64,000 bases of DNA, taken from NCBI GenBank assembly GCA_032622095.1, contig CP136064.1, positions 46,267,573 to 46,331,572 on the forward strand, read 5' to 3'. A program made the position numbers and the translations under genes. Under the pieces are notes generated by a model. The model worked only from the letters and a program-made list of their open reading frames with translations. It searched no databases and was not told where the DNA came from. This document shows positions 1 through 11,509 of the stretch, piece after piece. This DNA comes from Siphonodentalium dalli. Its lineage: Eukaryota > Mollusca > Scaphopoda > Gadilida > Siphonodentaliidae. Position 1 is the first letter of the stretch. Each line of letters opens with the position of its first letter.

Positions 1-13
1 GTTTGTTTATATT

Positions 14-82
14 ATGATGGTAAACATAAAGAGCGTTCTTTGTTGGTGAATTCCTGATATGGAACTAATAAAGAGCGTTTAT
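14..82 (-). repeat. Fragment of dispersed repeat carrying AAAGAGCGTT words
   Basis: Read on the minus strand, this stretch has CGCTCTTTATT, then TTCCATATCAGGAA, then AACGCTCTTTATGTTTACC. The same order occurs on the plus strand at 40712-40782 and partly at 3815-3850, so it is a dispersed repeat of unknown class. The rest of 83-300 shows nothing recognisable. Confidence 0.5.
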
Positions 83-331
83 GCCATTTGTGTGCGATTA
101 GCCAGTAGCATTGTGCTGTCCTCTGTAACCCAATCAGGCTCTTGCTTAGGTAAAATATAGTAGGTATTTATGATAACATGCTGTTTACGCGATGGTCATG
201 GTATATATGAACGAAACTGTACGCGTTTTAATGTTTTTCTGTTTACGGTGTTTGGAATAAATATGAATATTTTCGACAATCAAGGCCTCACGTGCCTTTA
301 ATGTGGTCAATTTATTAGTTGTTTTTATTAA

Positions 332-800
332 AGGTACTCAATCCGATAAAACTCCTCTCAATTACTATTTCAATGGCTTCGGGGGTCAAAAATATTTGAT
401 TCGAGTCGAGGAAGTCACCCATCAAAGCTCAGATTTGTTAGATATCGATTTTAGAAATCTATTATTTTTCATTATCGGGAATACTTTCTGGCCCAGAACA
501 CAGTCAAAATTACCACTTGATTTTAGAGTTATCCACCCTTGTCTGTTTGAATATTGTTTTGGTGTACATATCTCGAGCAGGTTACGAAATTGACGGCAAT
601 TATTAGTACTCATCTCGAGAAAATAGCAAATTTCAAAAATCAATATATAATAACTCTGAGCTTTGTTTGATGGGTTCCTAGACTCGAATCAAATATTTTT
701 AACCCCCAAAGCCAAAGAAATAGTAATATAGGACCCTCTGATCGGATTGTTGTTGTTGGAACCTGTTGAGATGGGGACCCTCTGTTCGGATTGCGTACCT
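332..800. mobile_element. TTAA-type MITE, family 1, copy 1
   Basis: A 469-bp non-coding element with inverted ends AGGTACTCAATCCG and CGGATTGCGTACCT, flanked on both sides by TTAA (328-331 and 801-804). TTAA duplication is the hallmark of piggyBac-like insertion; no transposase is present. The interior matches copies at 36528-36967 and 44895-45363. It is inserted in a unit of the neighbouring 186-bp repeat: the left flank (GTTTTTATTA) and right flank (TTAATTCATCAT) join into sequence seen uninterrupted around 1985-2005. Confidence 0.8.
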
Positions 801-804
801 TTAA

Positions 805-2700
805 TTCATCATTTTGGATTTTTGCAGCCATTTTGAAATAAAATTCATGATTAATATGGTCAATTTTTTTTATTAATTCACAATTTAAGAACAATTAAGA
901 CATACATACATCAATTTTTCATGCTGATAAGACTAATATTCAGTCACAGCAATATTACACATGTTAGGAAAATTGAACATACAGCGACCATTTTGGATTT
1001 TGGCGGCCATTTCGAAATAATATTATTATCAATGTCGTAATTTGATTAGGTTTTTGATATTTATTCACCATCAAGGGAACTATTAAGACATACATACATC
1101 AGGGTTCATGCTGATAAGGCCAACTTCCAGTCCCAGCATTTACACATGATAGGAAAATTAAACAAATGGCGGCCATTTTGGATTCTGGTGGCTATTTTGA
1201 AATAACATTCATTATCATTGTGGTCAACTTTTTAATTTTGTTATTAATTCATCATTTAAGAACAATTAAGGCATACATACATCAATGTTTCATGCTGCTA
1301 AGACTAACTTTCAGTCACAGCAACATTACACATGACAGGAAAATTGGCCTTATGGTGGCCATTTTTGGATTTTGCTGGCCATTTTGAACTAACACTCATT
1401 ATTAATGTGGTTAACATATAAGTATAATTTATTTATTCATCATCTAAGAACTATTAAGACGAACATACATCAATGTTTCATTCTGATAAGACTAACTTTC
1501 AGTCCCAGCAACATAATACATGATAGGAAAATTGGCCTTATGGTGGCCATTTTGGATATTGGCGGCCATTTTGAAATAACATTCATCATTAATGGTGGTT
1601 AATATATTAGTTTTTGTATTATTAATTCATTATCTAAGAATAATTAAGACGTACATACATCAATGTTTTATGCTGATAAGACTATCAGTCCCAGCAACAT
1701 TACACGTGATAGGAAAATTGGCCTTATGGTGGCCATTTTGGATTTTGGTGGCCATTTTGGATCAAAATCATCATCAATATGGTTGGTTTGTTAGTGTTTT
1801 TATCAAGTTATCATCTGACAACAGTTTAGTCACGCATATGTTAAGGTTTCATGCTGATAACACCTAAATTCAGCACAATCAATGTGATACAAGATAGGAA
1901 AATTGGCCTTATAGCAGCCATTTTGGATTTTGGTGGCCATTTTGAAATAAAATTCATCATCAATGTGGTTAATGTATTAGTTTGTTTTTATTAATTCATC
2001 ATCTATGAATAATTAAGATGTACATACATCAATGTTTCATGCTGATAAGACTAACTTTCAGTCCCAGCAACATTACACATGATAGGGAAATTGGCCTTAT
2101 GGCGGCCATTTTGGATTTTGGAGGCCATTTTGGATCAAAATCGTCACCAATATGGTTGGTTTGTTAGTATTTTTATCAAGTTATCATCTGACAACAGTTT
2201 AGTCATGCATATATTAAGGTTTCATGCTGATAACACCTAAATTCAGCACCCATCAATGTGACACAAGATAGGGAAATTGGCCTTATGGCGGCCATTTTGG
2301 ATTTTGGCGGCCATTTTGAAATAAAATTCATCATTAATGTGGTTAATATATCAGTTTGTTATATGAATTCATCATCTAAGAATACTTATTATGTACATAC
2401 GTCAATGTTTCATGCTGATAAGACTAACTTTCAGTCCCAGCAACATTATACATGATAGGAAATTTGGCCTTATGGAGGCCATTTTGAATTTTGGCGGCCA
2501 TTTTGGATCAAAATCATCATCAATATGGTTGGCTTGTTATTGTTTTTATCAAGCTATTATCTGACGACAGATTGGTCATGCATGTATTAAGGTTTCATGC
2601 TGATAAAACATAAATTCAGCACCATCAATGTGATACAAGATAGGGAAATTGGCCTTTTGGTGGCCATCTTGGATTTTGGCAGCCATCTTGAATTCAAGGA
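805..2700 (+). repeat. 186-bp tandem array, about ten units, two alternating subtypes
   Basis: A landmark TAGGAAAATT or TAGGGAAATT recurs near 966, 1149, 1335, 1522, 1709, 1895, 2083, 2268, 2454 and 2640, giving a period of 183-189 bp. Each unit has paired words of the type TGGCGGCCATTTTG and a later TTTCATGCTGATAA. Units from 966 to 1708 are subtype A (ATTAATTCATCAT). From 1709 onward subtype B (GGATCAAAATCATCATC) alternates with A as B-A-B-A-B. The last unit decays after 2690. Open frames across the array are by-products of the periodicity. Related single units flank the transposon remnant at 18.8 and 23.1 kb. Confidence 0.85.
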
Positions 2701-2934
2701 CATTTTCAAGGTGGCCCATATTTTTATTTTGAAGAGTAATGATCATTCTATCCAAAAACATTCTGAAAAGTTTGACAGTAATTTGTTTTCGATTGTTCTT
2801 GACTCGCACCAGTCTATAATGGGGAATTGCCACAGGCCACGGTCAAACACAATTCTGGACGATCGATCGTGCAATTATAGATATCGTAGCGAATATAAAT
2901 TTAGCAAAACATAATGAGAGATCAACCTTGGTGA

Positions 2935-3108
2935 AACGCAATGGGTTCATTGGTCCAGTCGACTCATTGTGCGCAAATTCAGCGGGCAACATGTCTGGCT
3001 ATAGCATATTAATTATGACGACCAATTATCACCAAACTCCAGCATAATAAATTGTCACACCGGCTATGCCATCTCTACTGTGATACGTGTGTCCGCAGCC
3101 AATGACTC
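2935..3108 (+). repeat. Left arm of an older inverted repeat
   Basis: The reverse complement of this segment matches 6233-6400, strongest over about 52 bp (3055-3108 against 6233-6284, with only a few differences) and more loosely beyond. The two arms bracket about 3.1 kb that includes the hAT-type element ending at 6232. The source element is unknown. Confidence 0.65.
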
Positions 3109-3435
3109 TGAATTACTTTATTTTTCCATTTCGATCATTAGACCAGAGTGATCATGTATAATATATGTTCAATCAAAGGTTTGATAACTGTGTGCAAATA
3201 ATATATTCTAGATCTAGTAGATATAACTATGCCATAAAGAACAACATCAAAGGAATAAAACACAATCCATGGAACTAAATATTTAGCAGTTTTGAATCAA
3301 ACTATCAGATTCTCCGTACTGTGGAGATCGAGATTTGATGAAATCGGTAACAAAACCATGTTATTTTATTTTCTTAATGATCGCTTCCTCACGGTGTCCC
3401 TATCCACTCCATGTAAGCAGGACGATTAAGTACAT

Positions 3436-3510
3436 GAACGTTTCGGCACCTGGTTTTCTGGACGTTTCGGCACCTGGATTTTCGGCACTTGGTTGTTTCG
3501 GCACTTGTTT
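3436..3510 (+). repeat. Short tandem repeat of a TTTCGGCAC word
   Basis: The word TTTCGGCAC occurs four times in about 75 bp, with a 24-27-bp spacing for the first copies. It produces a proline- and glycine-rich open frame that is not considered coding. Confidence 0.6.
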
Positions 3511-3814
3511 CTTTTTCTTTTCTTTTCATATATAATATCGTTTCGGTGTTGTGTTCATATTCGCCGTTTGTTATGATTCGGTGGTACATACTAAAACGTG
3601 TTTACACAGTCCAAATAGATGCGACATTTAATGCAGAAGATGTGTGCCGTTTGTTGTTTTATTACAAACAATGGTGGTTGGTTCCCGTTTGATGTGGTTC
3701 TCGACAAAAGACTGGTCACAAGCCGTGTTCAGGATGATTGACAATAAGTATTCAAAGAATACAAAAACAGAGAAGAAAACTCATTTATTCTCTCTGACAA
3801 ATACAGTGTTCAAA

Positions 3815-3850
3815 TAAACGCTCTTTATTTTATACCATATCAGGAATAGA
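3815..3850 (+). repeat. AACGCTCTTTAT-CCATATCAGGAA repeat fragment
   Basis: Contains AAACGCTCTTTATT followed by CCATATCAGGAA, the same order as the reverse complement of 14-82 and as 40712-40782. Nothing else is recognisable between 3511 and 4028. Confidence 0.5.
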
Positions 3851-4028
3851 CTAACATGGAAGGATCTTTTCTGGTCCATGCCTTGCACAATGCTATTGTT
3901 TGTTTTGGGACCCAATACCAAAGTTGTTTTTTATCTTTCAGTCAGCATATTAGGGCAGCGACCAAACGGCAAAAGTAGTCGGGTATCCATACCCACGGTA
4001 GAATAAGTTCAAGGTAATTATTGTTTGG

Positions 4029-4115
4029 CCAATGCATTCTTATATACGTGAGGTTCCCCATACAAGGTTCTATATGGGGAACTCTCTAAATCAGAGGATG
4101 CATTGGCACAGGGTT
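4029..4115. repeat. Degenerate copy of the hairpin found in the TGTGACCC elements
   Basis: Starts GGCCAATGCATTCTTATATA and ends GATGCATTGGCACAGGG. This matches the outer edges of the terminal hairpins of the elements at 44728-45661 and 48981-49438. The middle has diverged and contains its own small inverted repeat (TTCCCCATA and TATGGGGAA). Confidence 0.55.
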
Positions 4116-4659
4116 TAGTTGAGACCAATTTTCTAAAAGGAGAAACACAATATTGTCCACGAAATTGATAGTGAAAAATATCGGAATTGGTGGTAACTAT
4201 ATATTGTCAAATCGACGATGAAAGATACCCACCAGTCACTTTTTTCCAGAATTTAACGATTTTTGTCAGGCGAACGCTGATTTAAGGATACATAATGTTG
4301 CATTGTGACGTCGTCCCCGTTTAAAAGGGATGGGGAGAGGGACACGACACTTACCAAGCTATTATCTCCATTGTATATAAAATATGTGCTATGATTCAAA
4401 GAAAGTGTAACCACCGGAGAGAGGATTGGAGCACTTCGACACAAGAGTGCTTTGAGTCTGAATCACAGTTTTTTTTAACGAAATCCTTTGGGAATAGAAA
4501 CGAGTGACTCTCCCATTTTCACAAGTATCACGTACGTCAATTTGAACGTCGCTTCAAGAAATCAAGCAACAATTATTTTTGCTTTAGTAATATGAACTTC
4601 GTTATTCAGACTGCTTAATAGCGGACGTTTTGGCTCGAGTGTATGCAAGTCATCGACCT

Positions 4660-5040
4660 CCTGGCTGTGTTCATACTTGAACATATTTACGATAAAATCA
4701 TTTTTATTCACGTTGCGAACTACTGAGCAAATGGGCGTTATTTTTTAAAGTGGTGTTCAGATATCTTATGGAGGCTGTTCAGTAGACACATTGTTGATCA
4801 TTGTTAACTGAGAATTATTTTATAAGTCGAACAATCAGCAAAGCTCTGTGAAAAATCATTGGACCAAATTCTATTTTGACATTGTGCGTTCTTAAATACC
4901 GTCTACATACCAACTCCACGGAATTGTGCTTCGTGTAATAATGTTGAAATTATATCTATTCATGTTACGAACTACGGAGCAAATCGACGTTATCTTTTAC
5001 ATTTGTGTTGAGATATCTTATAGAGGCTGTTCGGTAGACA
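4660..5040 (+). repeat. Imperfect direct duplication of about 100 bp
   Basis: Segments 4690-4786 and 4945-5036 share ACTACNGAGCAAAT, AGATATCTTAT and GAGGCTGTTC in the same order and spacing. This is a diverged local duplication. The stretch 4116-4660 otherwise holds nothing I can support. Confidence 0.55.
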
Positions 5041-5049
5041 TATTGGCTG

Positions 5050-6232
5050 CAGGGATGTGGCTAGAGGGTCTCCGCTGGGGGGGGGGGGGTGTCCACCTTG
5101 GGAATTTCCAACTGCACCCCCCCCCTTAAGTCGGAATCACACCAACACAACTTTTTGCATAATTCCACTTGCACCCCCCCCTCCCTTGAGTCAAAATCGC
5201 ACCAACAACTGTTTGTTTGCATAATTCCATTTGCACCCCCCCCTTGTACCTCATGCCCAGGCCTAATTTCCTATATATTCATAAACCATGCTTCTATTTT
5301 CCCAATATGAAAACATTAAGATATTTTAACCTGAAAATTGCCTCAAAAAAACAACTAGTGATCTAATTCCAGACAAATGCACACAGCTACCGACAACAGA
5401 CCAGGAAACACCGGGCCGACCATGGTTGTTTGGCCCGGTGTGAGAAAATTTTGCAAACTATATACAAGAAAATCGCAAATCCTAGCATCTAGACTGGCCT
5501 CAACTGAAGCTTTCCTAGTGTTGGAAATTTCAAACCTCATGCTCCCCCTCAGGTTGGAAAATTCTTCAACTGATGACCATTTATGTCTACAAGTTTGACC
5601 AAATGTAGTAAAATATTGTTTTGCTAAACTAATTAGCAGTTTTGTATTGGCCATGTGGATGGGGCAATGACACACCGGGCCGACCATGGTTCGGCCCGGT
5701 GTGCGAAAATTTTGAAATCTGAACAAGAAAATCGCAAAATCATAACATCTAGACTAGCCTCAAGCCTTCCTACTGTTGGAAATTTCAAACCCTACACCCC
5801 CACTTAGTTTGGAAAATTTCCAACTGATGACAATTCCAATGACAATGTTGACCAATTGTATGACAATATTGTTTTCTTAAATTAACTAGAAGTTTTTGAC
5901 TGGCCACGGGGGAGGGACCAGGACACAAGCTTTCCAAGTGTTGGAAATTTCCAACCTGTCACCCCCCCTAAGGTTGGAAAATTTCCAACTGATGTCCATT
6001 TCTGTCAAAAATTTTGACAAAAAATAGGAACATATGCAAATATTGGTCGAAAAACAATAAATTCCCCCAATAAATTGTTTTATAATCAAACTACAAGAAC
6101 ATTTTCAACCTATTGTTGGTGTGAAATTTCGTTGTGGCAGGTATGAAATTTCCAACTATTGAAAATATAGCTCTCTGCTGGGGGGGGGGGGGGGGTGAGA
6201 CACACCCACACCCCCCTCTAGCCACATCCCTG
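5050..6232. mobile_element. hAT-type non-autonomous element with 8-bp target duplication
   Basis: Terminal inverted repeats CAGGGATGTGGCTAGAGGG at the left and its reverse complement at the right enclose 1,183 bp without a transposase. The 8-bp ATTGGCTG is present on both sides (5042-5049 and 6233-6240). The 8-bp duplication plus CAGGG ends are characteristic of hAT elements. Inside are long G or C runs next to both ends, repeated phrases of the type TTGGAAATTTCCAAC, and two near-palindromes around 5400-5440 and 5671-5703 (CACCGGGCCG paired with CGGCCCGGTG). Related copies are at 57898-58613 and about 48428-48786, with a right end at about 14318-14335. Confidence 0.85.
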
Positions 6233-6400
6233 ATTGGCTGCGGACACACGTATCACAGTAGCGATGGCATAGTAGGTGTGACAATTATGGTGCAATTTTG
6301 GTGACAATCTGTGCCATATAGCGAGCAATGTCGCCCGCCGCACATTCACACAATGAGTCTCTTCCAAGCTCTATCAGCGTCGAGATCGACATCTCAATGA
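6233..6400 (-). repeat. Right arm of the older inverted repeat
   Basis: Pairs with 2935-3108 in inverted orientation. Its first eight bases are also the right target duplication of the hAT-type element, so that element landed exactly at or close to the edge of this arm. Confidence 0.65.
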
Positions 6401-6756
6401 TTTATCTAACCGAATGTCTTGTCGCTGTTGATCTTTACTCAACACGCAATGTTATAATTTAATGCTAACATACAAGTCCACTTGATAACTTAATGAATAC
6501 CTCGTTTCTGTCAACAGTCATGATTGTTCTTACTAAGAACAAATCACCGGTGTAATTTCTCAGCATATATAAAAGTGGGTCAAACTTTGCGATCAGTTAT
6601 AATTGTTATGTCGCTTTGTTTATTCCATATGCTTTCTCTTATCTGCATCTCTTCCAACAATTCCGACACAGCTTCATTTGTCCACATGATGTTAGCCTAA
6701 TTATGCGTAGAATTTAACGTCGCAAAATAAAACACGCAATTGGGGAACTGACTTAA

Positions 6757-7399
6757 AGGGGTACTGTACCCCAATTTCAATAAATTCCCGGTGACAATAG
6801 CGATCTAATATGAATATTATATTATAAAATAACTAATCTGAGTCGACGATGTCTACTGAAAACGTTCCGGTTAACAGGCTATCGTAAAAGTTAAATTGAA
6901 TTATTTAATATAAATTCATTTATGGCTGGAGTCATAAAATGGAGAATTATGCCATTACGAGTTACCGTTCTTGAAATCGCATATGTTGCGTGTCTTTTAT
7001 CGACGGCCGTTCGCGAACATTATTGAGTTGCAAACAAAACATGTTACCTGCAAAAGAACGCCCGTTATAACCGATTCCGAAAAAAGGAGAAAGAAACAAA
7101 GAGTCATAAAGCGTCAAGTATTTTATAGGGAGTGAGATTGTTCGATGGAAGAGATTGAATGCATCAATCGAAGCTGTGAGCAATGAACTTCCGGTTCTTC
7201 CTGCGACCGCGTCTTCTCCGGTGAAGGTCAAAAACATGGCGCGTAGTTTGAAATCGTAATATTTTTGTTTCCAAGATTAATATTTTCTTCGCTAAATTAG
7301 GTTTATACGAAACTCATATAACACGAACACAATCTAACTTGAAAGTTATTTCAATGGGAGTAAATAAAAGAATCGCCTATCTTTGTGTACAGTACCCCT
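6757..7399. mobile_element. TTAA-type MITE, family 2, copy 1
   Basis: Inverted ends AGGGGTACTGTAC and GTACAGTACCCCT, with TTAA on each side (6753-6756 and 7400-7403). Length is 643 bp, with no transposase. Interior landmarks such as AATTCCCGGTGACAA near the left end recur in copies at 13510, 15199 and 59204, which are 540-590 bp, so this copy carries an extra or diverged interior. Confidence 0.8.
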
Positions 7400-7689
7400 T
7401 TAATACGCGTGAAAATAATATAAGTAGATAAATATGTATTCAGATCATATGGAAATTGTATATTTAGCTATGAATATTGATACTTGACCAACATTTATAC
7501 AATTGTCTCTACTTGTTCCGTATATATGTGTATACTGGTAGCAAATTTGTATTTGGATTTGTTTATCAGACAACCAAGCGGCCGTTAAAACATGATTATT
7601 GTGACATTGTTGAGAGGCAGTGCATATATATGCGCTCAACATATGTCATGTAACCCGGCGTGCATACTATTTATCACTTATATAATGGG

Positions 7690-7990
7690 TCACAATAGAC
7701 TATATTTCCATAACAGCCCACTGTCAATGCGGGTTTTATATTGAAGACGCCTTGCATTTTTTCTTCCACTGCCCATTATTTTAAGAAAGGCGCTATTCTT
7801 CCAACGCCTTTGGCTAAATGGAATTTTTGTTGATAGGGTTGAAGATATCCTCTTCGATCAAAGCAACCTATCCAATAATCTAAATGATAAATTGATTACC
7901 GTTCATTGCATCGTCAGGTAGATTCCATTGACGGAAAACTTTCAAAATCCCAATAAGCCTATATCTGGGCTCATCTCGCCATAATGATAA
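7690..7990 (+). pseudogene. Remnant of a LINE C-terminus (zinc-knuckle region)
   Basis: Positions 7722-7781 read in frame as CQCGFYIEDALHFFFHCPLF. This is the Cys-X-Cys ... His ... Cys pattern found at the end of the reverse transcriptase protein at 24517-26553 (CTCGYEVEDAFHYFFECPLY there). The frame is lost on both sides, so only a 3' fragment survives. No poly(A) tail or target duplication was found. Confidence 0.65.
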
Positions 7991-8064
7991 CCAGAATCAG
8001 AGACCGAGTTGAAAGCAGGATAAGATTTAAACCTATTCTTTAAAACACAGATTCCAACACTGGT

Positions 8065-9240
8065 CTGTTGAGAGATATAACAATAGGTTCTAGCATAGCT
8101 CTGTTTAACTAGTTCATTTCCGAGATGTCAGTGGTGTCTATAAAATAAGAACCTTTTATCCAAATAATGTAGCCATTAGTATGGGGGTGAAGGTCCAATA
8201 TATATGTCATTATATCCTCCCATCAATTATAGATCTAACATAATTACAATGCAATGGAAATTGTATATTTAGCTATGAATATTAAACATCATTCAGGGCA
8301 CTGTTGCAGTTGAAGTTATTCATCGTGTAACTTAGTCACTATGCATTAAGTCGAGAGTTGGTCATAGCGACTCGCTGAAATGTGTGGGTTAGTCAAAGTG
8401 ACTGCAAATGCTTTTGACTAACCCTATGTTAGCCACATTGACCCGATTGTGTTCTCAGTGTATGTAACTACATATTGATAGAAGTGTTAATGTTCCTAAT
8501 AGTATACAACCGGTAATTATGAGGCTTTCCTGAACTGAAATGCATTGATCAACCCATATTTTTTAACAATTCCCTTGAGAAATTTATAAGTCTCTTGCCA
8601 AATATTTTGCCAAACGAAAATAATATTTGCCAAATGTGAATTGTTTTGGCATTTAGCAATTTTGGCAAGTGTCAGCGTGAACCGTGGTACAGTATATTGT
8701 TTAGAGGCCCATTTAATGTTCGAATAATCGATTATTCTTTTAGTGCCTTCATATACGGTTTTAATAGCAATCTATAACTTAAAATGTTATTAAAATGCTA
8801 TATTCATCATCAGTTGGAACTTCTGCAGGTGCCCATATATAGAGTTATATAAAATAGCTGAAATCATAGAAACATTTCCCCCGTTTCGCTTCCAGAATGC
8901 ACCATAGTTATTCCCCTTCCGTTGAAAATAATAGACTTTGCACTACAGTCCAGAAGAAACTTAAGCACAGAAAACAAATCGGTACCTCAACACAAACAAT
9001 GCATGTTTCACAGTTTATTACACCGGATACGTTGATAATACAATGTTTTGGAGCTTCCTCTTTTAAAAGGTATACAATAAGGCATATATTTTATATAATG
9101 CGATCTGGGGGTTGGAAAATTAAGTGGGCCTTTAAGAATGTGGTGAATGGTTTCGGTTGAAAGAAGGAATGTGTACATATAGCATTACAGAACAGTTTCA
9201 TCTGCTCACAAACGTACGTTCGCTATTAAATTACTACTGT
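8065..9240. other. Gene-free stretch downstream of the lectin gene
   Basis: AT-rich sequence without recognisable coding or a strong repeat. A few short words recur (GCCAAATATTTTGCCAAA and variants near 8595-8640). Short open frames here have no recognisable domain or splice context. Confidence 0.5.
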
Positions 9241-9245
9241 TTATT
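9240..9245 (-). terminator. Possible polyadenylation signal of the lectin gene
   Basis: The minus strand reads AATAAA here, about 400 bp beyond the stop codon of the lectin reading frame. This is an inference from position; other AATAAA words exist nearby (about 9012). Confidence 0.3.
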
Positions 9246-9641
9246 CGATTACCATTATAATAATAATGTAAATGTTTAGACTTTTTGCTATCAAATTTTT
9301 TAGCGACTTTTATGAGGTTGGCGATTCATTCCCAATCCCCATTATACAGCATATACATGTATGTCATCCACACTGAACCCAGATCAGACATCAAATTGAG
9401 CGCGAATTCCATCCATGTGCATGCATGCACCCTTTCCCACTTTTACCAAATGCTGCTTGTGCTTTCTGTGATCCCTGTGGAACCTGTCCCACTTTGTATG
9501 CTCTCAATATAAATGTATATAGGTATTTTTGAAGGAACGTAGTATCCGCGTAGTCAACGCCGTTAATTGTCCGCGTTGAGTCTGTCAAGTAAATTCCACA
9601 CGTGCATATACCCCGCCGCCGTCGCCACCGCTTTTTGGTTA

Positions 9642-9850
9642 TTATATATCGATTTGGCAGAGTGAGGCATACGTCTCGGTGGCGAGCCAGTCTCTGAATT
9701 TGTACCCGTCTTCCGGGCGGGCATAGATGTAAATCTCCAGCCCACCAGCAGGGTTACTGTCAGCCCAAACAGCCCATGGCATGGGTCGCCCATCATGTGC
9801 GAAAAGCGTTCCGTTATTCACGAGTTCACGTCCATCAAAGTATGTCCAAC
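9642..9850 (-). CDS. PAN-C-type lectin protein, exon 3 (C-terminal half of lectin domain)
   Basis: The last exon starts after the acceptor TTTTGTTACAG and ends at TAA. It enters in phase 1: GT joins the A that ends exon 2 to make serine. It encodes WTYFDGREL, the equivalent of the WxWxDG strand of C-type lectin domains, then WADSNP at the usual sugar-loop position, and ends RDWLATETYASLCQ with the fourth conserved cysteine. The inner cysteine pair normally found between WxDG and the final cysteine is absent (IYIYA and WLATE replace it). There is no canonical EPN or QPD tripeptide, only SNP, so calcium-dependent sugar binding cannot be assumed. One N-glycosylation sequon (NGT) is present. The protein probably acts outside the cell as a recognition molecule, which is inferred from the fold alone. 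Confidence 0.82.
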
Positions 9851-9879
9851 CTGTAACAAAATATATATACATGTATTAA

Positions 9880-10415
9880 GCGGATATGACTCGTAGCCAC
9901 CCCGATATTATATACACACACACTTTGGAACGAGGTATATCAAATTATACCCACCCGAATGATTTCCGAACAAGTTGGTCGATATATAGCACTGAAATCA
10001 TATGGGTTTTGTCTCTTTTATGTATTGATACATTTGAGATCTTTTCGTTTGTGTCGGTTCGAATTTTTAAATCAGCGGTCGCGTTAAAACTTAAAATGCA
10101 CCTGTAGGGGGAATGGGGAGTTGTATTGGCTCTGAAACGTTTCTGGTACTACGTACATTTTATGAATAAAAGAAATAGTAAGCAGTACGTGAAGTTTTAA
10201 AACAGTTTCAATAATACCTTTTCCTGACAGTTGCGCGTTATTCCGTTTCCGATTCTAGAATTTCAATGAATACAAATGTCGCAGTATTTGCTCGGAGTGT
10301 GTTCGAAGTTATATTTCAGAGTGAAATACTTTCATATTTACTTCATACAATGTATGCCATATAAAAACTCAGATAGGGACAAATATACATCAAGTGATTT
10401 CACAGACTGGGACAC
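9880..10415. other. Intron 2 of the lectin gene, first part
   Basis: Part of the 3.34-kb intron (9851-13194). I see nothing in it except short purposeless open frames until the inverted repeat that starts near 10420. Confidence 0.5.
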
Positions 10416-10419
10416 ACCA

Positions 10420-10650
10420 GGGGTGCTATTCACCAAGCGAGACTATTTTATAAACCAGGTAGTTTATATGGTAGCGGCTGAACGCAAAGGTATCTTTGCT
10501 TTAGCGCAAACGACACACGCTGTCGATGGTGTGATTGATCCAATCTATCAGATTTGTCACTTGTCAATTGACGCCGTCTTACGTCTAATTCATGAACACT
10601 CACCGGCCACAATCGGCATGTATAGGGGTATAATTTTTGGTACAATTGTG
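10420..10650 (+). repeat. Inverted repeat partner of 12790-13000
   Basis: The reverse complement contains AAACTACCTGG, then GGTGAATAGCACCCC, matching 12945-12995 in order and spacing. Looser similarity runs across about 200 bp, including GACGCCAA-type words. A 140-codon open frame spans this segment (10276-10698). It has no known domain and overlaps the repeat, so I read it as non-coding. Confidence 0.5.
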
Positions 10651-11509
10651 TGGAGACTCATGCTTGCGTTTATATATCTGCAGAATGAGTTTCAATGATA
10701 TTAATGAGGTTTTTTAATTAGCACAGTGTGAAAATGAAGAGCCAAGAAGATAACGTCTCAGAAGAATTTTGTTTGTGTTTTGGTTCTGTTTTGATATTTC
10801 CCTGCTATTTCCAAAGACATTTCTTTCCATGCATCATTTTTCCGGCGCTGGTGAATGGTGCCAGTTTCTTTGTTCTTTAATATTTTGATTCTCCTCTCCA
10901 CAATGCCCAAAAAAGTGTTATGCTCATCGGCAGTGTGGGGGGGGGGGTATGGAAAACAATTGCACATATAGGGCCCAAAAAGGTTTTTTCCGACCCCGAG
11001 GGACCGACCACCCCATTTGTGCAAATTTGTTCCTCCAAATGTTAGGGACACACCCCCTATCTCATGTTTTTATCAAAATTTCAGATTGTGTTTAGCCGTT
11101 CTTCAATAACTGTGTTAACTGCCTTTCAATCCATTCCACTATCCTGTTTTGGTGCAATGTGTGTAAAATTAAGACTTAAGCAATAACATCCTTAATCGGT
11201 AAAGCACAGGTCAGAAAAACGAAAAATAAACTGTATTTCCAGGTGTTTCCTGGTGTTTCCAGTATCTAACAACAATAATAAAGCATTGTGTAGGTACACT
11301 GTATGTCACAAATTGCCCTAGACCGCATTATAGCCTTAATATATCGAGCGTGTTTAGTCTGACAGAGAACACTGGCCAGTGTAAATAGTAGTAAACAGGT
11401 CAGGGGTTCTACAATAATTTTGCATGATCAAAGAACTCTTTAGTCTTATCCACTGGGGTGGGTGAGGAGGGGAATTGTTTTGATTAGGTATACATATAGA
11501 TATATGGTT

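Noticed and set aside
4253-4450. Minus-strand exon-like segment ending GCTTG|GTAAGTGTCG
   Set aside because: Good donor, but a weak acceptor, two competing frames and no recognisable domain; not supported enough to list.
10276-10698. 140-codon plus-strand open frame, the longest non-element frame in the left third
   Set aside because: No recognisable domain, no splice context, and it overlaps an inverted repeat shared with 12790-13000.
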